Below, in pieces: positions 17,005-24,431 of a stretch of DNA of 64,000 bases (positions within the stretch are counted from its first letter, which is position 1; each line of letters starts with the position of its first letter). The DNA is from Novosphingobium terrae (GTDB taxonomy: Bacteria; Pseudomonadota; Alphaproteobacteria; Sphingomonadales; Sphingomonadaceae): NCBI RefSeq assembly GCF_017163935.1, contig NZ_JABVZR010000001.1:2480001-2544000 (forward strand), given 5' to 3'. The translations under genes and the position numbers were made by a program. Below the pieces are notes generated by a model that was not told where the DNA came from, did not search any database, and worked only from the letters and a program-made list of their open reading frames with translations.

Positions 17005-17891
17005 ACATCGACTGGAGCGACTACCAGGCCTTCCTCGCCATCGCCCGCAGCGGGCAATTGGCGCGTGCGGGGCGACTGGCGGGCATGGATGCCACCACCA
17101 TGGGACGCCGCCTGCGCAAGCTGGAGGCCCGCCTTGGCGCCACGCTGTTCGAGCAGACGCGCGAGGGCCAGATCCTCACCCAGGCCGGAGACAAGCTGCT
17201 GCTCGCCATCGAGCAGATGGCGCAGGCCGCCAGCGGGATCGAGCCCGCCACGCCCGGCAAGGGCGTGTCAGGCAGCGTGCGGATCAGCGTTTCGGAAGGC
17301 TTTGGCAGTTGCATCGTGGCGCGCCATCTGGGTGCCTTCGCCGCCAGCCATCCGGACCTCAGCGTGGATCTGGCGGCCTCAAGCGGTTTCCTCAGCCCCT
17401 CCAAGCGGGAGGCCGATGTGGCCGTGCTGCTCTCACGCCCCAAGGCGGGGCCGCTGATCGCGCGCAAGCTGGCCGATTATGCGCTGCGCCTCTATGCCAG
17501 CCCCGCCTATCTGCAGGCCCAGCCGCCCATCAGGCGGCCAGCCGATCTGCAAAGCCACCGGCTGACGGGCTATATCCCTGACCTGCTCTATGCGCCCGAA
17601 CTCAACTATCTGTCGGAAATCGCGCCCGGCATGAGCGCCGATCTGCGCTCCTCCTCGATCCTGGCGCAGCATCGCATGCTGGCCTCGGGCGCGGGGGTGG
17701 GCGTGCTGCCCTGCTTTATTGGCGACGCTGACCCGACGCTGACCCGCGTGCTGCCCGAAAGGCCGATCCTGCGCAGCTTCTGGCTGGTCACCCATCAGGA
17801 CACCAGCAGCCTGCGCCGCATCCGCGCCGTCAGCGACTGGCTGACCGACATTGTGCGTCAGGAAAAAGCACTGCTGTTACCCGCGGGCTGA
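16998..17891 (+). CDS. LysR-family regulator, probably of mmsAB
   Basis: This 297-residue LysR regulator starts with a winged HTH (YQAFLAIARSGQLARAGRLA, then MDATTMGRRLRKLEARLG) and continues with an effector domain from about residue 90. It is divergent from mmsA with a palindromic intergenic region, so control of valine-catabolic genes is likely. The start codon overlaps a predicted operator, allowing strong autorepression. It ends next to three tandem hairpin repeats. Confidence 0.9.
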   Translation: MQDIDWSDYQAFLAIARSGQLARAGRLAGMDATTMGRRLRKLEARLGATLFEQTREGQILTQAGDKLLLAIEQMAQAASGIEPATPGKGVSGSVRISVSEGFGSCIVARHLGAFAASHPDLSVDLAASSGFLSPSKREADVAVLLSRPKAGPLIARKLADYALRLYASPAYLQAQPPIRRPADLQSHRLTGYIPDLLYAPELNYLSEIAPGMSADLRSSSILAQHRMLASGAGVGVLPCFIGDADPTLTRVLPERPILRSFWLVTHQDTSSLRRIRAVSDWLTDIVRQEKALLLPAG

Positions 17892-17892
17892 T

Positions 17893-18074
17893 GATGTGTT
17901 GCCGCATCGTTTGATGCGAAAAACCGGTTCCCACTTTTTCGCACGATGCTTCGGATGTGTTGCCGCATCGCTTGATGCGAAAAACCGGTTCCCACTTTTT
18001 CGCACGATGCTTTGGATGTGTTGCCGCATCGTTTGATGCGAAAAACCGGTTCCCACTTTTTCGCACGATGCTTC
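17893..18074. repeat. Three tandem 61-bp hairpin repeats
   Basis: Copies start at 17893, 17954 and 18015 with an exact 61-bp period and only one or two differences each (for example CATCGTTTG versus CATCGCTTG). Each unit can fold: GCATCGT pairs with ACGATGC, and GCGAAAAA with TTTTTCGC around an 11-nt loop, with a 5-nt bulge on one side. The array fills the space between convergent genes, and the third copy runs into the stop codon of the LprI-like gene. It resembles known alphaproteobacterial intergenic palindromes; there are no cas genes and no variable spacers. Confidence 0.9.
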
Positions 18075-19203
18075 AGTCACACTCATGGGCGGCATTGAGC
18101 ATCGCCGCCAAAGCATCTGTGGCCATCTGCGAGGCCTGCGCCTGCGTCCTGCCAAGATAGCGGACATAGTAAGCCGCCAGCTCCCCGCGCGCTGCGGAGA
18201 TATCGCGCCAAGCCACACCGCGCACGGCAGGCAGAACCGCCTTGGGATCATGCCCGGCCAATCCCAGCCGGGCCTCATCCACCGTGCTGCGATATTGGCG
18301 ATAGGTTGCGAAACGGATCGTGCCGTCGCACATCGGCCATGTCTTCCACACCTTGCCATCCAGAGCCGTCAGCAGAGGCAAGGGCGGCAGGCTGGCCCGG
18401 CAATCGGTGTTGAACACGAAATTGTCAGGCGTGGCGCCATAGACCGAGTCCGTCGCCTTCAGCAGCCCGGGATGGGCCACAATGGCCGCGCAGGGCATTT
18501 CGCGAGACCCAACACTGCCATCCCCGGCCAGCGATGGGCCCAGCACATTGAGGAAGCCCACGAAACGATCGGGCGACGTCAGCAGGTCCTCGGCCCGCTT
18601 CACCGCGCCTTCACCGGTGGCGCTGTCCAGCATGCCGCGCGCGAACTGCGGGTCCTGCTGCGTGAGGAAATCCTGCAACACCGGCTGGAGCAGGCCGACA
18701 ATCCGCGCCCGCTTCCCCGCCCGCACCGGCGCGGACCAATCCGCGCCATCCGGTTCCGAAGACCACAGCACCACCGCCTCCACCACCGGCGCAAACGCAG
18801 GATCGAGCCGCCGGATCACCGGCAGGGCCAGATCGGGCGCGCGCGTTGCGGCGGCGATGGCCAGATCCTTGTTGCGCTCATCATAGGCGCCCTGAAGGCA
18901 GGCGGCGATGCTCGTGCGGCCCGAGGGTCTGGCGCAAGCCTGCATGGCTTTCACCGCCTCGCGCTGGTCCTCCAGCTGGTTGGACGGCCCGCTGCCAAAA
19001 GCGCTGACCTTGCTGACTGCATAAAGCGCCGCCATCTCCCGATCCGCCGCTGACAGCGTGGGGCTGGCGCAGATCACCGCCTCGATCCCGCCCTGCCCGG
19101 CGGTGCAGGCAAAGCTGGGGCCCGGGGATGCGGCAGGCGCCTGCGCCTGAGCGGGCGTCACACTGAAGGCCAGCAGCAGCGCCGCGATGATCCGCCGCAC
19201 CAT
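18073..19203 (-). CDS. Secreted LprI-like (DUF1311) protein
   Basis: This 376-residue protein has a signal peptide (RRIIAALLLAFSVTPAQAQ). The mature N-terminus, FACTAGQGGIEAVICASPTL followed by SAADREMAALY, is the cysteine-bearing DUF1311/LprI signature. The remainder contains several more Cys and is not recognised. ATG 19203 is chosen because it lies 5 bp after the anti-sigma stop and directly precedes the signal peptide; the frame stays open into the anti-sigma gene. It is the third gene of an ECF sigma / anti-sigma operon and is probably an envelope effector of that system. Its stop codon lies in the last hairpin repeat. Confidence 0.75.
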   Translation of the reverse strand: MVRRIIAALLLAFSVTPAQAQAPAASPGPSFACTAGQGGIEAVICASPTLSAADREMAALYAVSKVSAFGSGPSNQLEDQREAVKAMQACARPSGRTSIAACLQGAYDERNKDLAIAAATRAPDLALPVIRRLDPAFAPVVEAVVLWSSEPDGADWSAPVRAGKRARIVGLLQPVLQDFLTQQDPQFARGMLDSATGEGAVKRAEDLLTSPDRFVGFLNVLGPSLAGDGSVGSREMPCAAIVAHPGLLKATDSVYGATPDNFVFNTDCRASLPPLPLLTALDGKVWKTWPMCDGTIRFATYRQYRSTVDEARLGLAGHDPKAVLPAVRGVAWRDISAARGELAAYYVRYLGRTQAQASQMATDALAAMLNAAHECD

Positions 19204-19208
19204 AAAGC

Positions 19209-19952
19209 TCAGCGCCAGCCCTTGACCTTGGCCGCCTTTTCCTGAGCGGCATCCAGCGGATCGCCCTGAGCCATGCTCTGGGCCAGCGCCATCAACGCGC
19301 CATCCTGCGATCCGGCCTGGCGATAGGCGCTCTGCTCGGCAGGGGCGCTGCCCGGCAGCACATGCTGCAGCTGCCACTGCCCGCCATCATGGCACGCAAT
19401 GCCCGAGGCCTGAGCCCCGGCAAACACCCGGCACAGATCACCACCCTCGCGGTGGAAGGTGCCCAGCATGCGGATCGGCGCATTCCCATCGGCGGATGCC
19501 AGCTGCGTATCAAGCGCCCGCCCCAGATCGCCCGAGGCCACCAGAGCGCCCTTCTCGGCCACAATCGGCCCCTGCGCGCCACCCCCTTGCGCACCATGCC
19601 ACTGCGCCCCGACAAACACGCCGATGGCCAGACAGGCCGCCATCGCCGCCCCGGCCCATGCCGGCGTGCGCCAACGCGGGGCGGGCGCCGCCCGCCGGGC
19701 GCGTTCCGCAGCCAGATGGATCACCGGAGCAGGCGGCGTGGCGGCGCGAATGCTCTCCACCCATGCGGCGGGCACAGGCTCCTCCACCACGGGTGCGAAA
19801 TGGGCCTTCAGGCGTTCCCTCAAGGCCCGCTCGGCCGCGATCCTGTCGGCCAGATCCAGATCGGCCAGCGCCGCCAGCGTGACGCGACCACGCGCGGCCT
19901 CATCCAGCTCGCCATCGACATAGGCCATGATCTCTTCCTGCGTGATCGTCAT
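19209..19952 (-). CDS. Transmembrane anti-sigma factor
   Basis: This 247-residue protein has a cytosolic N-terminal anti-sigma segment (EEIMAYVDGELDEAARGRV), a Pro/Ala/Arg-rich linker, one TM helix at about 104-120 (AWAGAAMAACLAIGVFVGAQ), and a periplasmic C-terminal domain with two Cys. This topology fits a single-pass anti-sigma factor that holds the ECF sigma at the membrane. Its ATG overlaps the sigma stop (ATGA), indicating coupled synthesis in fixed ratio. There is no zinc HxxxCxxC motif, so it is not a ZAS-type anti-sigma. Confidence 0.87.
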   Translation of the reverse strand: MTITQEEIMAYVDGELDEAARGRVTLAALADLDLADRIAAERALRERLKAHFAPVVEEPVPAAWVESIRAATPPAPVIHLAAERARRAAPAPRWRTPAWAGAAMAACLAIGVFVGAQWHGAQGGGAQGPIVAEKGALVASGDLGRALDTQLASADGNAPIRMLGTFHREGGDLCRVFAGAQASGIACHDGGQWQLQHVLPGSAPAEQSAYRQAGSQDGALMALAQSMAQGDPLDAAQEKAAKVKGWR

Positions 19953-20455
19953 GGCTGCTCTCCTGTTTCTCCAAGCGCTTTCATCAGGGCCTCACGCCCG
20001 CGCACCAGCCGCGAGGTCAGCGTGCCCATGGGGCAACCGATGATCTCTGCGGCTTCCTTATAGGCAAAACCCTCGACCAGCACGAGCATCACCGCCTCGC
20101 GCTGTTCGGCAGGCAGCGAAGCCATGGCGCGGTCGACATGGCTCATTTCAGCGTGGGCCTCGATGGCGGCGTCGCCCGGCACGCCCACGTTTTCGCCCTC
20201 TTCCTCGGGAGCGAAGGTCTGGGCGCGGCGGCTGCGCGCGCGGGTCTCGTCAATCCAAATGTTGCGCATGATCCGATACACCCATGCATCCAGCCGCGTC
20301 CCCTCCTGCCACAGATGGCTGGATTTGAGCGCGCGTTCGATCGTCGCCTGACACAGGTCGTCGCCGTCAGCGCCATCGCGGGCCAGCCCCCGGGCGAAGC
20401 GCCTCATCTGAGGCAGCAATCTGACCAGGTTCTCACCGAATTGCGCTGATGCCAC
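19949..20455 (-). CDS. ECF RNA polymerase sigma factor
   Basis: This 168-residue sigma-70 family ECF factor starts at GTG 20455. Region 2 contains DGADGDDLCQATIERAL and LDAWVYRIMRNIWIDETR (-10 recognition and melting). Region 4 contains LPAEQREAVMLVLVEGFAYKE, then AAEIIGCPMGTLTSRLVRGR (-35 recognition helix). It is the first gene of the sigma / anti-sigma / LprI-like operon and is divergent from a secreted subtilase, which is a plausible target. A 12-bp inverted repeat lies in the shared promoter region. Confidence 0.92.
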   Translation of the reverse strand: MASAQFGENLVRLLPQMRRFARGLARDGADGDDLCQATIERALKSSHLWQEGTRLDAWVYRIMRNIWIDETRARSRRAQTFAPEEEGENVGVPGDAAIEAHAEMSHVDRAMASLPAEQREAVMLVLVEGFAYKEAAEIIGCPMGTLTSRLVRGREALMKALGETGEQP

Positions 20456-20472
20456 GCCTTTTTGCCTTGCTT

Positions 20473-20508
20473 GCGGATGAAACGGATGCAGGATTGCGTT
20501 TCATCCGC
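20473..20508. promoter_or_regulatory. 12-bp perfect inverted repeat between sigma factor and protease genes
   Basis: GCGGATGAAACG (20473-20484) and CGTTTCATCCGC (20497-20508) are exact complements with a 12-nt spacer. They occupy the 87-bp divergent promoter region. This could be a symmetric operator serving both directions or a 5'-UTR hairpin of the protease mRNA. A GGAAC pentamer, the usual ECF -35 core, occurs at 20532-20536, too close to the start to be certain. Confidence 0.6.
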
Positions 20509-20542
20509 GAGCCTGCAATTTTTTCAATCCGGGAACAAGCCC

Positions 20543-21817
20543 ATGAGAAACAGATCGCGGAACAGAGCATCGAAATGGCTTCGTCTCTGCCTGCTGGCCA
20601 CCCTGTTGACGACAGGCGCCGGGCTGCAGGCCCAGATCAGCCTGCCGGGCGGCGCGGGGCGCGGGATCGAGGGCGTGGAGGGCACGGTGGACCGTCTGGG
20701 CAATGGACTGCGCGACGCGACCAGCCCTCTCACCAATGCCGCCACAGGCGCGCTGGGCACTCTCACCCAACTGGCCGATGCGCGCCTCAACCGCTTGGGA
20801 GATTTCCTGCGCAGCCATCGCAACACGGTGGAGGCCGATGACACCGGCCAGCCCGCGCGCGCGCATGAGGTGCTGCTGCTCGACCCCGATGCTGCGGCTT
20901 TGTCAGGCGCGAACGCCGCAGGCTACAGGCTGATCGAGCAGGGCGATCTGGATGGCCTCGGCATCGCCTATGCCCGCCTTGCCACGCCGCAAGGCACCAA
21001 CCTTGCCTCCGCGCTGCGCCAGTTGCGGCACCTGCTGCCCGGCAAGGAGATCAGCGCCGACCAGATCCATTTCCCCAGCGGCGCTACGCATCCCTCCGGG
21101 AACGCAGCGCCAACAGCCCCCACCCCACGCGGCGGCACGGTTGGCATCATCGACGGCGGCGTCCCACCCGGCCCGCGCATCACCGCGCAAAGCGCCTTCG
21201 CCAGCGGCGGCCCCGTGCCCAATCCCCATGCCGAGGCCATTGCCTCGCTGCTGGCAGGCGCGGGCACGGCGCATATCGTTGTCGCCGATGTCTATGGTCG
21301 CGATCCGGCGGGCGGCAATGCGCTGGCCATTGCGCGAGCGCTGGCATGGATGGCGGGGCAGCGCGTGCCGGTGGTCTCGATCAGCCTTGTCGGCCCGTCC
21401 AATCCGCTGCTGGCCAGGGCCATTGGCTCAGTGCAGGCGCGCGGCATGATCGTCACCGCCGCTGTCGGCAATGATGGCGCCGCCGCCCCGCCCGCCTTCC
21501 CGGCCTCCTACAAGGACGTGGTGGCGGTGACGGGCGTGGACGGGCGCGGTCAGGTGCTGTTCGAGGCCGGGCGCGCCAGCCATCTGGATTACGCCGCCCC
21601 CGGCGCCGATCTCACCGCCATTGGTGCAGGCGGCAAGGTGCAGAAGCTGCGCGGCACATCCTTTGCCGCGCCGCTGGTGGCCGCACGCCTTGCCGCATTG
21701 GGGCAAGCTGGCGGCGGCACCAGCACCATTCTGCAGCGTGCCGACAATGAGGCGACCGACAAAAACCGCCGCACCGGACGCGGCATTTTGTGTGCGTCCT
21801 GCCGCAAGGGCATCTGA
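20543..21817 (+). CDS. Secreted subtilisin-like (S8) serine protease
   Basis: This 424-residue exported protease has a basic N-terminus and a signal peptide ending near GLQAQ. An N-terminal region of about 180 residues, with an Asn/Leu-rich helical part and a prodomain-like segment, precedes the catalytic domain. The triad is intact: Asp204 (IIDGG), His229 (PHAEAIASLLAG), oxyanion Asn (AAVGNDG) and Ser373 (GTSFAAP). ATG 20543 is preferred since it starts the signal peptide; an in-frame upstream start at 20462 would bury it. It is divergent from the ECF sigma gene and is probably in its regulon. The C-terminus ends with a CASC-containing tail. Confidence 0.88.
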   Translation: MRNRSRNRASKWLRLCLLATLLTTGAGLQAQISLPGGAGRGIEGVEGTVDRLGNGLRDATSPLTNAATGALGTLTQLADARLNRLGDFLRSHRNTVEADDTGQPARAHEVLLLDPDAAALSGANAAGYRLIEQGDLDGLGIAYARLATPQGTNLASALRQLRHLLPGKEISADQIHFPSGATHPSGNAAPTAPTPRGGTVGIIDGGVPPGPRITAQSAFASGGPVPNPHAEAIASLLAGAGTAHIVVADVYGRDPAGGNALAIARALAWMAGQRVPVVSISLVGPSNPLLARAIGSVQARGMIVTAAVGNDGAAAPPAFPASYKDVVAVTGVDGRGQVLFEAGRASHLDYAAPGADLTAIGAGGKVQKLRGTSFAAPLVAARLAALGQAGGGTSTILQRADNEATDKNRRTGRGILCASCRKGI

Positions 21818-21986
21818 AAAACACGCAGCAAAGAGATTTTTAAGACGCAGCAAAATATTGCTGGACAAAGATTTTTGAAAAATTTTCGAAAAAATCGTCA
21901 GCGCCGCGGATTAAACGGAAAAGACCTCTCGTTCATCTCTCAGAGCCGGACATCACGGACCTGCTCCAGACATCAGGAGATGAACC

Positions 21987-22901
21987 ATGAACCGCTTTTC
22001 TTCCCTTTCGCTGGCTGCTCTCGCTCTGACGATGAGCGCTGTGGCCATGCCTGCTCACGCCCAGCTGCTGGGGGGCCATGGTGGCCTTGGGGGCGGCCTG
22101 GGTGGTGGTCTGGGTGGCGGCCTCGGCGGCATTGGCGGTGGCCTTGGCGGCGGCTTCGGCGGCGCGGGCTCCATCGGCAGCACGATGAACAGCACGATGG
22201 ACTCCACCACCAGCACCGTCCGCTCGCACAGCAAGCACATCGCCGACAATGCCACCGGTGACGCCACCGGCACTGTGACCAGCAGCGGCAGCCAGTCAGT
22301 CAACCGCAAGACCGGCAAGGTGAGCGCGGACCGCAGCGGTTCGGCCAGCGGCTCGGCCAATCTGGCCAACACCGCCAGCACCCCGCTGAATTCGGCTACC
22401 AGCTCGCTGGCCGGTTCGGGTCAGGCCTCGGGCAGCGGCAGCGCCAGTGCGCAGCTGGTGGGCACCGATGCGGTGCGCAACACCGCGCAATCGGCCCGCT
22501 CGACCGCAAGCGACACCGTCAGCCAGACGCGCTCTGCCGCCACCAGCACCGGTCAGGCTCTGGCCAGCCGTGGCAAGCAGGCCGTCAGCGGCACCTCGGC
22601 CACGGCGATGGGCGCGGCCAAGGGCTCGGCGGCGATTGCCGGAACTGCGGCTAACTCCAGCCTGGCGCTGGCGGGCAGCAGCGCGGCGGGCCTGAGCGGC
22701 GCGACGGGCGTGAAGCCGGGCATGGTGGTCCGCTCGCTGAATGGCGACAAGTTGGGCAAGGTCAAGCAGGTGGTGGCTGACAGCAGCGGCAAGGTCAGCA
22801 GCCTGGTGGTCAGCACCGGCGCGGGCAATGTGACCATGCCCGCCGCCCAGCTTTCCGGTCAGGCCGATGGCAAGGGGCTGGTCAGCAGCGCGGCACAGTA
22901 A
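21987..22901 (+). CDS. Secreted glycine-rich protein with C-terminal PRC-barrel-like domain
   Basis: The 304-residue product has a clear signal peptide (cleavage after MPAHA at residue 25). It continues with about 30 residues of GLGGG-type repeats, a Ser/Thr/Ala-rich low-complexity region to about residue 245, and a small C-terminal domain (VKPGMVVRSLNGDKLGKVKQ, then VVADSSGKVSSLVV) resembling a PRC barrel. The composition suggests a surface or periplasmic structural protein. It is monocistronic, with a strong terminator at 22922. The function is unknown. The glycine repeats are encoded by tandem GGNGGC codons and could vary by slippage. Confidence 0.8.
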   Translation: MNRFSSLSLAALALTMSAVAMPAHAQLLGGHGGLGGGLGGGLGGGLGGIGGGLGGGFGGAGSIGSTMNSTMDSTTSTVRSHSKHIADNATGDATGTVTSSGSQSVNRKTGKVSADRSGSASGSANLANTASTPLNSATSSLAGSGQASGSGSASAQLVGTDAVRNTAQSARSTASDTVSQTRSAATSTGQALASRGKQAVSGTSATAMGAAKGSAAIAGTAANSSLALAGSSAAGLSGATGVKPGMVVRSLNGDKLGKVKQVVADSSGKVSSLVVSTGAGNVTMPAAQLSGQADGKGLVSSAAQ

Positions 22902-22921
22902 CGCCTGAGACTGGAACAAGG

Positions 22922-22960
22922 ATCGGACCGGCAGCCATGGGCTTGCCGGTCCGATTTTTT
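22922..22960 (+). terminator. Intrinsic terminator after the glycine-rich gene
   Basis: ATCGGACCGGCA (22922-22933) pairs perfectly with TGCCGGTCCGAT (22944-22955) with a 10-nt loop, followed by a T-run to 22960. Confidence 0.93.
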
Positions 22961-23251
22961 GCGCGGTGACCGGACAAGAGAAGGAGGTGCGCAAGGGAAT
23001 TTCGTCGCTTCAGCAGGTCGGCTGAGCGGGGAACAGGGCGGAGACGCGCGATGCCTGCTGCCGTTGTTGCATGTGGCGCAGCGGCCAGATCAGGCCGTAA
23101 TCCGATCCGGCAGGAGCAAGCGGCCCTCAGGCAAGGCTGTGCACCCTGCCCCTTCGGGCATGGAACCATGATTCACCCTCGGTTGTTACCTAAGTGCAAT
23201 CACGGGAAGATTGCGTAAGGATCAAGAGATCACGCAGAAGGATGCGGCATT
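22961..23251. other. Intergenic stretch without recognised features
   Basis: Between the terminator at 22960 and the small gene at 23252 I see no convincing coding frame, RNA gene or repeat. Its last 80 bases are less GC-rich than the surroundings and probably contain the promoter of the small gene. Confidence 0.4.
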
Positions 23252-23482
23252 ATGGGATCGCGATGCTTTGACAGTCCTGTCCTGTTTATGAAACTGGGAA
23301 TAACATCCAATCATGATGAAAACCCGACATTGGGCGAAGCCATTGCCCATGTTCTGGAACAACCCAGTGATGAGCATTATCTCTTCGACATTATTACCGA
23401 AGATGGCCTGATCAACCATGCCTGCATCCGCGAAATCGCCCGGACCGAGGCTTTCGCGCATTGGCGCAATCAGGATCACTGA
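23252..23482 (+). CDS. Small unknown acidic protein
   Basis: The frame gives 76 residues from ATG 23252 (AGAAGG about 10 bases upstream) or 64 from ATG 23288, which gives the more natural N-terminus MKLGITSNHDENPTL. It has a helix (GEAIAHVLEQPSDEHYLF) and ends REIARTEAFAHWRNQDH; it is acidic, with no signal peptide. I do not recognise it. Base composition is lower in GC than in flanking genes. It converges with the tyrA-like gene 14 bp away. Confidence 0.45.
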   Translation: MGSRCFDSPVLFMKLGITSNHDENPTLGEAIAHVLEQPSDEHYLFDIITEDGLINHACIREIARTEAFAHWRNQDH

Positions 23483-23496
23483 TCGGGCTCTCGCCT

Positions 23497-24237
23497 TCAG
23501 CCCAATTCTCTCCGCAGCGCATCCATCTCCGCGAAAAAGGCCTGCCTTGCGCCGGTGGCATAGGGATTGCTGCTCTCGATCGCGGCGGTGACGCCGGCGG
23601 CATCATGGCGGACCATCGAGACCGCCTCCCACAGCAGATCGAAGCTGCGTGTCGTGATGCGGCGCGGCGCTTCCAGAGGCAGCAGGGCGCGAGCGATCAG
23701 ATGGGTGAGGCCCTGGGTAAAGGCGGCCTCGCGGTCATGCTCCTCGGGGGTGGCCCGGATGATCCGCAGGCCCAGCGCCTTGCGCAGAAAGGCGGCCATG
23801 CGGCGCTCTCCGCCGCCCCGGATCGGGCACAGCACCAGTTTCAACCCCCGCGTGCCGTGTTTGATGCTCTGCGGCCCGAACATCGGATGGGTGGCGATCA
23901 CCGAGACATGGCCGGGCAGCGCGGCCTCCATGATCCGCGCAGGCTCGACCTTGACCGAGCCGACATCCAGCACCAACGCGCCGAGGCGCAGCAGAGGCGC
24001 GATTTCTCGGCAGATCGGGCCCAGTTCAGACACGGGCACCGCCAGAACCACAATATCGCAGGCACAGACCTCGGCAAGATCGGTCAGCGTCACGCCCGCA
24101 GGCGCATCGGCCATGGGCGATTCATCCGTGGCATAGATCCGGGTGAAATCCCGAAGATGCGCGGCAATCAACCGCCCGAAAGCACCAAAACCGATGATGC
24201 CGAGCGAGGGTCGTTCCGATAAGGCGGGCCAGATCAC
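23497..24237 (-). CDS. Prephenate/arogenate dehydrogenase (TyrA family)
   Basis: This NAD(P)-dependent dehydrogenase converts prephenate or arogenate to the tyrosine precursor. The Rossmann motif LGIIGFGAFGRLIAAHL is at the N-terminus. The TyrA signatures VLDVGSVKV and ATHPMFGPQS follow, then a helical domain with REAAFTQGLTHLIARAL. It resembles the compact arogenate-dehydrogenase branch without chorismate mutase or ACT domain. GTG 24237 places the start about 14 residues before the Rossmann strand (246 aa). The frame extends to another GTG at 24324, but that start would lie inside the leader's pairing segments. A Tyr-codon leader peptide and attenuator-like structure precede it. Confidence 0.85.
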   Translation of the reverse strand: MIWPALSERPSLGIIGFGAFGRLIAAHLRDFTRIYATDESPMADAPAGVTLTDLAEVCACDIVVLAVPVSELGPICREIAPLLRLGALVLDVGSVKVEPARIMEAALPGHVSVIATHPMFGPQSIKHGTRGLKLVLCPIRGGGERRMAAFLRKALGLRIIRATPEEHDREAAFTQGLTHLIARALLPLEAPRRITTRSFDLLWEAVSMVRHDAAGVTAAIESSNPYATGARQAFFAEMDALRRELG

Positions 24238-24289
24238 AAGACTGTGCTTTCGTAAGAAAGCTGCCGAACCTGCCTTGCTCTGGATGATG

Positions 24290-24347
24290 CAACCGCTGGT
24301 CAGGCAGCGGTTGAAGGACGACACAAGACCAACCGCTGATCAGCGGT
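24290..24347 (-). promoter_or_regulatory. Tyrosine attenuator: four mutually exclusive pairing segments
   Basis: Reading the minus strand there are four segments: A ACCGCTG (24347-24341), B CAGCGGTTG (24338-24330), C CAACCGCTG (24313-24305) and D CAGCGGTTG (24298-24290). A pairs with B, B pairs perfectly with C (16-nt loop), and C pairs perfectly with D (6-nt loop), the classical 1-2-3-4 attenuator arrangement. The Tyr codons of the leader peptide overlap the start of A and its stop codon lies in the A/B loop. A ribosome stalled at Tyr would free B to pair with C, while one at the stop would cover B and allow C:D. There is no U-run after D, so the output may be Rho-dependent or translational. 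Confidence 0.75.
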
Positions 24348-24384
24348 AATAATACATCCCGGCGCGGAGGAAGGTCTTGCTCAT
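24340..24384 (-). CDS. Tyrosine-rich leader peptide of the tyrA-like gene
   Basis: A 14-codon frame from ATG 24384 encodes MSKTFLRAGMYYYR and stops at TGA 24342-24340. An internal ATG (24357) would give MYYYR. Three consecutive Tyr codons (TAT TAT TAC) directly precede the stop, and the next gene downstream is a tyrosine-biosynthetic dehydrogenase. Length, position and regulatory amino acid match leader peptides of trp, his, phe and leu operons. The Shine-Dalgarno is weak (GGGG close to the ATG). A TTGACA hexamer at 24420-24415 could be a -35 element, but its -10 would be poor (TATCGC). The alternative is read-through from the amylase operon 48 bases upstream. Confidence 0.75.
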   Translation of the reverse strand: MSKTFLRAGMYYYR

Positions 24385-24410
24385 GCCCCGGCGATACCCC
24401 GGGGCATGAG
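24380..24410. terminator. 12-bp perfect hairpin after the amylase gene
   Basis: CTCATGCCCCGG (24380-24391) and CCGGGGCATGAG (24399-24410) are exact complements with a 7-nt loop. It is about 20 bases downstream of the amylase stop and has no T-run. It overlaps the start of the Tyr leader peptide, so it could also hide that start codon. Confidence 0.45.
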
Positions 24411-24431
24411 TCCATGTCAAGGCAAGCCTCG

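Noticed and set aside
17893..18074. CRISPR array
   Set aside because: The 61-bp units are contiguous with no variable spacers, each is a hairpin, and no cas genes occur.
24235..24324. GTG 24324 as the tyrA-like start
   Set aside because: It would place the start between attenuator segments B and C and add 29 residues before the Rossmann fold with no family resemblance; GTG 24237 is favoured, though neither has a strong Shine-Dalgarno.
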